The notes under the pieces: generated by a model
Database searches by the model: none
Told to the model about the DNA's origin: nothing
Seen by the model: the letters and a program-made list of their open reading frames with translations, nothing else
Translations under genes and position numbers: made by a program
Assembly (NCBI GenBank): GCA_012032075.1
Contig: JAAURU010000078.1
Coordinates: forward strand, 1-10,835
Source: Flavobacterium sp.
GTDB lineage: Bacteria > Bacteroidota > Bacteroidia > Flavobacteriales > Flavobacteriaceae
Reading direction: 5' to 3'
DNA length: 10,835 nt
Part shown: positions 5,687 to 10,835 of the stretch, piece by piece
Layout of the letters: each line of letters begins with the position of its first letter
Numbering within the stretch: the stretch's first letter is position 1

Positions 5687-6958
5687 TTATAAATCAAATC
5701 CGATGTCTTTTCGGAAATACATCTTATCAAATTGTAGCTTAGCTATACTTTGATAAGATTTTTTTATGGCTTCTTCAAACGAATTCCCATATGATGTTAT
5801 GGCTAAAACTCTACCTCCATTAGTGACAACTTTACCTTCTTGAAGTTTTGTTCCAGCGTGAAAAACTATAGAATTGGTAATAGTATCTATTCCTGAAATT
5901 TCTTTTCCTTTTTCATAATCTTCAGGATAACCTCCAGATACTACCATAATAGTAGTTGCTGCTCTTTCGTCAATATCTAAAGTAACTGTATCTAACTCTT
6001 GTTTACCTATCGCCTCAAAAATTTCAACTAAATCACTTTTTAACCTTGGCATTACTACTTCTGTTTCGGGATCACCCATTCTCACATTGTATTCAATAAC
6101 AATTGGTTCTCCTTTTACATTAATAAGACCTATAAACACAAAACCTTTATACTCAATTTTATCTTTTTGAAAACCTTCAATGGTTGGTTTTACAATTCTA
6201 TTTTCTATTTTATCAAGTAACAATTTATCTGCAAATGGAACTGGAGAAACGGCACCCATTCCACCTGTATTTAAACCTGTATCTCCTTCACCTATTCTTT
6301 TGTAATCTTTTGCTGTTGGTAGAATTTTATAAGATTTACCATCAGTTAAAACGAAACAACTTAATTCGATACCATCTAAAAACTCTTCAATAACTACTTT
6401 TGAAGAAGCTTGACCAAATTTAGCATCGACTAACATATTTCTTAGTTCTTTTTTGGCTTCCGCTAAATCGTGTAATATTAAAACCCCTTTTCCAGCAGCT
6501 AATCCATCTGCTTTTAAAACATAAGGAGCGTCAAGAGTCTCTAAAAATTTACAACCTTTTTCGACTGTTTCTGCTGTAAAACTTTCATATTTTGCTGTTG
6601 GGATATTATGTTTTACTAAAAACTCTTTGGCAAACTCTTTACTACCTTCTAATTTTGCACCTAATTTTGATGGGCCAATTACTGGAAGATTATTTAATTC
6701 AATATCATTTTTAAAAAAATCATAAATGCCATTTACTAATGGGTCTTCTGGACCAACTACAATCATATCTATTGCTTCATTTATGACAAAATCTCTAATT
6801 GTAGGAAAATCGTTAGGATTTAAATCGATATTTTGAGCGATTGAAGCTGTTCCTGCATTTCCTGGAGCTACAAATAAAGAAGAACATTTTGAATTTTGTA
6901 TCATTTTCCAAGCTAAAGCATGTTCTCTTCCTCCAGAACCTAAAAGTAATATTTTCAT
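5687..6958 (-). CDS. purD: Phosphoribosylamine-glycine ligase (GAR synthetase)
   Basis: ATP-grasp enzyme of de novo purine synthesis. It joins glycine to 5-phosphoribosylamine with ATP, giving GAR, in the cytoplasm. It has 423 residues, full length. The N-terminal Rossmann-like start is KILLLGSGGREHALAWK (2-18). The ATP-grasp part has VLKADGLAAGKGVLI (147-161), EEFLDGIELS (191-200), and TGLNTGGMGAVSP (227-239). The PurD signature RMGDPETE is at 293-300. The ATG at 6958 is preceded by a clear promoter box at 6980-6987. It is convergent with DUF6341, with a 20-base gap between stop codons. The 3' part of the gene also carries a terminator hairpin working in the opposite direction. No frameshift or missing residue is apparent. 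Confidence 0.97.
   Translation of the reverse strand: MKILLLGSGGREHALAWKMIQNSKCSSLFVAPGNAGTASIAQNIDLNPNDFPTIRDFVINEAIDMIVVGPEDPLVNGIYDFFKNDIELNNLPVIGPSKLGAKLEGSKEFAKEFLVKHNIPTAKYESFTAETVEKGCKFLETLDAPYVLKADGLAAGKGVLILHDLAEAKKELRNMLVDAKFGQASSKVVIEEFLDGIELSCFVLTDGKSYKILPTAKDYKRIGEGDTGLNTGGMGAVSPVPFADKLLLDKIENRIVKPTIEGFQKDKIEYKGFVFIGLINVKGEPIVIEYNVRMGDPETEVVMPRLKSDLVEIFEAIGKQELDTVTLDIDERAATTIMVVSGGYPEDYEKGKEISGIDTITNSIVFHAGTKLQEGKVVTNGGRVLAITSYGNSFEEAIKKSYQSIAKLQFDKMYFRKDIGFDL
5721..5765 (+). terminator. Strong intrinsic terminator for the DUF6341 transcript, embedded in purD coding sequence
   Basis: Arms 5721-5738 and 5742-5759 pair over 18 positions with one mismatch (T5732/C5748) and one G-U pair (G5734/T5746), around the loop TTA. 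The + strand then reads six Ts (5760-5765). The outer nine pairs are perfect: CTTATCAAA with TTTGATAAG. The orientation suits + strand transcription from DUF6341, whose stop codon is 55 bases before the stem. The same bases encode PurD residues near KSYQSIAKLQFDK on the minus strand, where no T tract follows the stem. Confidence 0.75.
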
Positions 6959-6979
6959 TGTGTTGTGTTGTTAGTGATG

Positions 6980-6987
6980 CAAAAATA
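6980..6987 (-). promoter_or_regulatory. Putative purD promoter
   Basis: Minus-strand TATTTTTG followed by C, identical to the trpS box, ends 21 bases upstream of the purD ATG. A T-rich stretch replaces a clear TTG at -33. No purine-riboswitch or PurR-like palindrome is visible in the 110-base divergent gap. Confidence 0.5.
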
Positions 6988-7044
6988 CTTTGTTTTGAAT
7001 AGAAAAAAAAGTTTAATGCAATAGTTTATCGCATCTGTTTTTTA

Positions 7045-7052
7045 TATTTTTG
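7045..7052 (+). promoter_or_regulatory. Putative promoter of the CapK/PaaK-like gene
   Basis: TATTTTTG at 7045-7052 matches TAnnTTTG exactly and ends 16 bases before the ATG at 7069, so the leader would be very short. It is divergent from the purD promoter, with 57 bases between the two -7 boxes. Confidence 0.5.
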
Positions 7053-7068
7053 ATTTTAAATTTATAAA

Positions 7069-8379
7069 ATGTTCAACTTGTTCAATCTTACTTTAAAATT
7101 AAATGGCTTTCCACTACAAAAAGCTCAGGTTGAACTTGACAAAATTTTAGCTATTCCTGATAAAGATTATCAAAATTTTATAATCAATAAAAGAGAGGAA
7201 ATTGTTCGATATCACTTACAAAACAACCCTTTTTATCAAGATTTGATAGGTTCTATGTCCTATGAAAATTGGAATGATTTACCTGTTTTAACTAAAAAAG
7301 ATCTTCAAAAACCATTAGTAGATAGATTATCCAAAGGATTTTCTAAAAAAAATGTTTTTGTAAATAAAACATCAGGATCAAGTGGAGTTCCATTTGTATT
7401 TGCAAAAGATAAGGAAGCACATGCTATTACTTGGGCGTCTATAATTTATCGATTTAGTTGGTATAAGATTGATTTTAACACTTCTTATCAAGCGCGATTC
7501 TATGGTATTCCATTAGATTATTTGGGCTACCAAAAAGAACGAATAAAAGATTTTTTAGGCAGAAGATATCGTTTTCCAATATTTGATTTATCTCAAAGCA
7601 TTTTAGAAACTATTTTAAACAAATTTCAAAGAACTAAGTTTAATTATATAAATGGTTATACCAGTTCGATTGTTTTGTTTGCCAAATTTTTACAAGAAAA
7701 AAATATTATTTTAAAAGAGGTTTGCCCAACATTAAAAGTGTGTATGGTTACTTCTGAAATGTTATTTGAAGAAGACAAAATGCTGTTGGAAAGACAGTTT
7801 AGCATTCCAATTGTGAATGAATATGGTGCTTCCGAATTAGATTTAATTGCTTTTCAAAATTTAGAAGATGAATGGCAAGTAAATTCGGAAACATTGTTTG
7901 TTGAGATTTTAGATGAAAATAACGAAGTTGTTCCAAATGGTCAAGAAGGTAAAATAGTCATTACTTCTTTATTTAATAAAGCACATCCATTTATTCGTTA
8001 TGAAATTGGAGACATTGGTATTTTAAATGAAAAAAGTACTTGGAAAAATCCAATTTTAAAAAAACTAATTGGTAGAACCAATGATATTGCGATTTTGCCT
8101 AGTGGTAAAAAATCACCTGGATTGACATTTTATTATGTGACAAAAAGTATTATTGAAGACGATGGAAATGTGAAAGAATTTATAATTCGCCAAACGAAAA
8201 TTGATACATTTGAAATTGATTATGTAAGCCAAATAGAATTAAGGTTGGAACAAATTCTAGAAATAGAAAAAGCTATTACAAAATATCTAGAACCTAATTT
8301 GAAATTCTCCTATCATCGAAAAGAGTATTTAAAACGAACTAAAAGCGGAAAGTTAAAACAGTTTGAATCTTTACTTTAA
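7069..8379 (+). CDS. Phenylacetate-CoA ligase-like adenylate-forming enzyme (CapK/PaaK type)
   Basis: ANL-superfamily protein of 436 residues that probably activates a carboxylic acid as its acyl-adenylate. The ATP P-loop TSGSSGVP is at 101-108, the A5 motif NEYGASE at 250-256, and the A7-type RYEIGDIG at 310-317. GRTND follows at 335-339, and the terminal KSGKLKQF (425-432) carries the likely catalytic lysine. Family members of this CapK-like branch are frequent in bacterial polysaccharide clusters, where their substrate is mostly unknown; a true phenylacetate pathway is unlikely because no paa genes are present. It is convergent with the polysaccharide GT2 gene and overlaps it by 4 bases at the stop codons. 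A role in modifying a surface glycan, for example by supplying an acyl group, is an inference from position. Confidence 0.88.
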   Translation: MFNLFNLTLKLNGFPLQKAQVELDKILAIPDKDYQNFIINKREEIVRYHLQNNPFYQDLIGSMSYENWNDLPVLTKKDLQKPLVDRLSKGFSKKNVFVNKTSGSSGVPFVFAKDKEAHAITWASIIYRFSWYKIDFNTSYQARFYGIPLDYLGYQKERIKDFLGRRYRFPIFDLSQSILETILNKFQRTKFNYINGYTSSIVLFAKFLQEKNIILKEVCPTLKVCMVTSEMLFEEDKMLLERQFSIPIVNEYGASELDLIAFQNLEDEWQVNSETLFVEILDENNEVVPNGQEGKIVITSLFNKAHPFIRYEIGDIGILNEKSTWKNPILKKLIGRTNDIAILPSGKKSPGLTFYYVTKSIIEDDGNVKEFIIRQTKIDTFEIDYVSQIELRLEQILEIEKAITKYLEPNLKFSYHRKEYLKRTKSGKLKQFESLL

Positions 8380-9128
8380 TTTCGATATTTCATAAAACCG
8401 CGATACATCCAGTGTAATAAATAATAAAAAGATTGGAAAACAGTTAATTTTTCCACTTCTCTATAAAACTGCCATTGGTATTTAATTAAATCTGATTTAT
8501 TTCTTGAAAGGGAATTTTCTCTAATACGATAAATTGCTTGAGTTTCTTGAATACCACAGGCAAATGGAATTGATTTTAAATATTGTAGCCAAAGTCCCAT
8601 ATCTTGTCTTTTTCTTATTAACGGCATGAATTTTTTTCCTAAAACTTCCATGTCAATAAAAGCAGTTAAGCAACTTATGGAATTCGATTTTAAAGTGTCA
8701 AAATAAGTAACTTTTTTGGGAACAATAAAATCAGAATAAACAAATTCGAGGTTTTCATTTGTTCTTTTATAAGAAGAAAAAACGAATGGAATTTTTGTTT
8801 CTTCTATTGTTTTAATACTTTTTTCAATAAAATTTGGAAACCAAATATCATCTGCATCTATAAATGTTAAATATTTACCTTTTGCTTTTTCAATTCCTGC
8901 ATTTCTAGCAACTGCTGGTCCAGAATTTTGAGCTAATTTATAAAATTGAATTCTATCGTCTTTTTGAATTAGTGATTGAATAATTTCTTCAATATTATCC
9001 GTTGAACCATCATCAACAATAATCATTTCCCAGTTTTCATAGGATTGTTTTTGTACTGATTGGATAGTTTCTACAATAAAATTTGCTGAATTATAGGATG
9101 GAGTAATTATGGATACTAAAGCATTCAT
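8376..9128 (-). CDS. Glycosyltransferase family 2
   Basis: GT-A fold glycosyltransferase of 250 residues, family GT2. It probably adds a sugar to a lipid-linked polysaccharide intermediate at the cytoplasmic membrane. The N-terminal core VSIITPSYNSANFIVETIQS (5-24) and IIVDDGSTD (36-44) bind the nucleotide sugar, and the metal-binding DADD is at 91-94. RQDMGLWL (174-181) is in the place of the catalytic-base region. There is no transmembrane helix apart from a mildly hydrophobic C-terminus (FYYLLHWMYRGF), typical of peripheral membrane enzymes. The ATG overlaps the stop of the sugar transferase gene by one base (TAATG), so translation is probably coupled. Donor and acceptor cannot be predicted. 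Confidence 0.93.
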   Translation of the reverse strand: MNALVSIITPSYNSANFIVETIQSVQKQSYENWEMIIVDDGSTDNIEEIIQSLIQKDDRIQFYKLAQNSGPAVARNAGIEKAKGKYLTFIDADDIWFPNFIEKSIKTIEETKIPFVFSSYKRTNENLEFVYSDFIVPKKVTYFDTLKSNSISCLTAFIDMEVLGKKFMPLIRKRQDMGLWLQYLKSIPFACGIQETQAIYRIRENSLSRNKSDLIKYQWQFYREVEKLTVFQSFYYLLHWMYRGFMKYRN

Positions 9129-10260
9129 TAGTAAGCTTTCTCTTCTCCCTTTAATGCATTAATAATTGTTACAAAAACAATTTTAATATCAAGTAAAATA
9201 GACCAATTTTCTAGATAAAAAATGTCGTATTTTACTCTATTAATTATATCTCTATCAGATTCAACTTCTCCTCTAAAACCATTAGTTTGAGCCAATCCTG
9301 TAATTCCAGGTTTTATAAAATGTCTAACCATAAACTTATCAACACTTTTAGCATACATTTCGGTATGGCTGACCATGTGGGGTCTAGGTCCAACAACCGA
9401 CATATCACCAAGAAGAACATTAAAAAATTGAGGTAATTCATCTATACTAGTCTTTCTTATAAATTTTCCTATATTCGTTATTCTAGGGTCGTTTTTTTGT
9501 ACTTGTTCAATATCTGCTATTGCATTCAATCGCATTGATCTGAATTTATAGCAATAAAACTCTTCATAATTTAAACCATTTCTTTTTTGTTTAAAAAATA
9601 TAGGCCCTTTTGATTCTAATTTTATTAATATGGCAATTATAGGAGTTAGCCAAGATAATAAAAGAATAATTATAATTAGTGAAAAAATAATATCAAAAAA
9701 CCTCTTAACTCTTTTATTTATTTCTTTGTCTAAAGGTATCTCTCTAAGAGTTATTATTGGTATATATCCATAATATTCTACTGCTAAATTTCTTAATAAG
9801 GTATTTTTTGTGTCTGGTAATAATTTTATCGTTTTAAGATTATTATCAGCGAAATTGATTAAATCTTCAATATCTGAATTATTCAAAGTGTTTAAAGATC
9901 CATAAATTTCATCAATTTTATTTTCAATCACATACTTATAAGATTCTTTCAGTTCTTCTTTTTTATTACTTTTTAAATCAAATTTTCTAGCTAAATTATA
10001 TCCGTAGTCTGGATTATCAATAAAAAAAGATTCTAATTCATTAACATTTTTTCCGTTTCCTAAAATTATTACATTTCTAATATTCCCACCATAAAACAAC
10101 CTGTATTTTTTTAATAGAAAAAAACAGAGAATTTTAAAAACCCAACACAAATAAAACTAGCTAAAATATATAATCCGACTTCGTGAGGAGTAACGTACTT
10201 ATATTTATAACCAACATAAGCAAAAGTAATTAAACTTATAAAAAAGAATTGTTTTACCGG
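9128..10260 (-). CDS. Polyprenyl-phosphate sugar phosphotransferase, frameshifted and truncated at its 5' end
   Basis: Initiating enzyme of surface polysaccharide synthesis. It moves a sugar-1-phosphate from a nucleotide sugar to undecaprenyl phosphate in the inner membrane (WbaP/WcaJ-like). The intact frame runs from the stop at 9128-9130 to about 10150. Counting from the TTG at 10150, it holds a CoA-binding-like middle domain (NVIILGNGKN at 26-35) and one membrane helix (about 153-177). The catalytic domain then has KQKRNG (187-192), YKFRSM (201-206), DELPQFFNVLLGDMSVVGPRP (237-257) and KPGITGLAQ (280-288). Upstream, the N-terminal membrane part continues in another frame to about 10260 (QFFFISLITFAYVGYKYKYV, then GLYILASFICVGFLKFSVFF) and stops at 10113-10111. 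Adding one T to the T7 run (10118-10124, minus strand) joins them as SVFFLLKKYR. The first roughly 80 residues are missing because foreign sequence begins here. Such enzymes are normally near 460 residues. Confidence 0.9.
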
Positions 10261-10709
10261 CACAAAGGTTTTGCCTCACATTACCATATCCGTTCCGGCG
10301 ATGATGATTTGTTTGTGAATGAAGCTGCAACCCGCACCAATACAAGAGTTGAACTCAACCCTGAAAGCTTCACGCATTCGGTTCCTGAGCATACTTTTAA
10401 AGCCTGGTGGAGGCAAAAACGCCGTCACCTGAGTACCGGTAAACGTTACAAATTCGGACACAAGTTTCTGCTCATCAATTATGTATTGAGTCAGTGGCTT
10501 TTTTCGGCAGCTTTATCGCGGCACTCGTCCTGAATTTTCAGCCTTACGTCGTAATTGGCATTTTGATGCTGCGTATGCTGCTGCAAATACTTATCTTTAA
10601 GAAAACTATGGAGAAACTTGGGGAACGGGATCTCTTATTACTGGCACCGTTCGTCGAAATATTTCTCCTCTTTTTTTACCGGCGAGAACACATCACTCAG
10701 GAGTTTTAA
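10237..10709 (+). pseudogene. C-terminal fragment of a membrane GT2 glycosyltransferase, foreign and frameshifted
   Basis: Reads YKKELFYRHKGFASHYH, then RSGDDDLFVNEAATRTNT and the Q-x-x-R type motif QKRRHLSTG. It then continues with membrane helices. The pattern fits Bacteroidetes GT2 processive or lipid-linked glycosyltransferases, in which the DDD and QxxRW-like elements precede C-terminal helices. The N-terminal half is absent because the flavobacterial sequence adjoins at about 10237-10260. The frame breaks at 10499-10504: the first frame ends LFSAALSRHSS, while the frame from 10494 reads FGSFIAALVLNFQPYVV and runs to the TAA at 10707-10709. One extra T in that T6 run restores WLFFGSFIAALV. 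The last residues after LLFFY (RREHITQEF) no longer look like the family, so the real 3' end may also be lost. Base composition is much richer in G+C than in the neighbours. Confidence 0.75.
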
Positions 10710-10781
10710 ATCCTGAGTGGTTTGGGCGTCAGTTTTTAGAACCGGCAGCAACAGGCAGAGGAAAATTATAATATTTTTCAT
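10638..10781 (-). CDS. Start of a putative secreted protein, probably truncated
   Basis: 47 codons from the ATG at 10781. Residues 1-20 form a textbook Bacteroidetes signal peptide: MKN, then the hydrophobic core IIIFLCLLLPVL, then KTDAQ with probable cleavage before or after Q. The mature part begins TTQDLKLLSDVFSPVKK. I do not recognise a family. An alternative in-frame start lies at 10793 (MTRPMKN). The reading frame then runs antisense through the foreign GT2 coding sequence and stops at 10638-10640, so the true gene is probably cut at about 10674-10682. A weak TATATTTA box (minus strand, 10801-10794) precedes it. It could be a chance ORF, but the signal peptide makes that less likely. 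Confidence 0.4.
   Translation of the reverse strand: MKNIIIFLCLLLPVLKTDAQTTQDLKLLSDVFSPVKKEEKYFDERCQ
10694..10719. repeat. Perfect 9-bp inverted repeat around the foreign GT2 stop codon
   Basis: Arms CACTCAGGA (10694-10702) and TCCTGAGTG (10711-10719) enclose the loop GTTTTAAA, which contains the TAA stop of the GT2 frame at 10707-10709. Neither strand has a good T tract directly after the stem, so it is at best a weak terminator. On the minus strand it lies within the secreted-protein ORF. Confidence 0.5.
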
Positions 10782-10835
10782 TGGACGTGTCATTAAATAT
10801 AATATTCCGGAGGGTTGTTACCGAATAAAAATCAA

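Noticed and set aside
6959..7068. Purine riboswitch ahead of purD
   Set aside because: The purD leader would be only about 10-20 bases, too short for an aptamer, and no conserved core is visible.
10111..10125. Programmed -1 ribosomal frameshift at T TTT TTC in the sugar transferase
   Set aside because: The heptamer does fit a slippery site and would restore the frame, but I see no downstream stimulatory structure, the family is not known for it, and other genes here have similar T-run breaks.
10237..10709. Insertion sequence or transposon carrying the GT2 fragment
   Set aside because: No transposase and no terminal inverted repeats; only a 9-bp direct repeat, so mobile-element status is not supported.

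Overview
The window looks like a draft or metagenomic contig from a member of the Flavobacteriaceae, most likely a Flavobacterium or close relative. The evidence is very low GC, ATG starts without Shine-Dalgarno sites, the Bacteroidetes -7 promoter box TAnnTTTG ahead of several genes, and family-level neighbours typical of that group (upp, DUF6427, DUF6341 and purD together; DUF4254 next to a GT9 glycosyltransferase).

Layout. 1-115 is a tail region with a terminator for trpS. 116-1084 (-) is trpS. 1085-1306 is a divergent promoter region with a leader hairpin. 1307-2078 (+) is an acyltransferase of the PlsC type, split by a one-base frameshift. 2084-3738 (-) is a two-gene operon, DUF4254 then a GT9 glycosyltransferase of the heptosyltransferase type. 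3812-4465 (+) is upp, overlapping tail to tail with the membrane protein DUF6427 (4460-5389, -). 5436-5666 (+) is the small membrane protein DUF6341. 5687-6958 (-) is purD; its 3' end carries a strong hairpin plus T-tract oriented to stop transcription coming from DUF6341. 7069-8379 (+) is a CapK/PaaK-like adenylate-forming enzyme. 8376-10260 (-) is a surface-polysaccharide operon: a polyprenyl-phosphate sugar phosphotransferase (initiating enzyme) coupled to a GT2 glycosyltransferase.

At about 10237-10260 the flavobacterial sequence stops in the middle of the sugar transferase gene. What follows is clearly richer in G+C: the C-terminal part of an unrelated membrane GT2 glycosyltransferase on the + strand, and then the beginning of a secreted protein on the - strand. 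Both sides can be read as their own protein through about 20 shared bases. This is the signature of a chimeric join (assembly artefact or short-homology recombination), and it is the most important warning about this window.

Three genes (plsC-like, sugar transferase, foreign GT2) are broken by single-base changes in T runs, and a fourth (GT9) has a short local frame excursion that replaces a glycine-rich loop with Trp-Arg-Trp. Together these point to homopolymer sequencing errors more than to biology.

Functionally, the window combines tryptophan charging, pyrimidine salvage, purine synthesis, phospholipid acylation and envelope polysaccharide synthesis. I see no phage, CRISPR, toxin-antitoxin, tRNA or rRNA, and no convincing new system. 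No gap between genes exceeds 300 bases.
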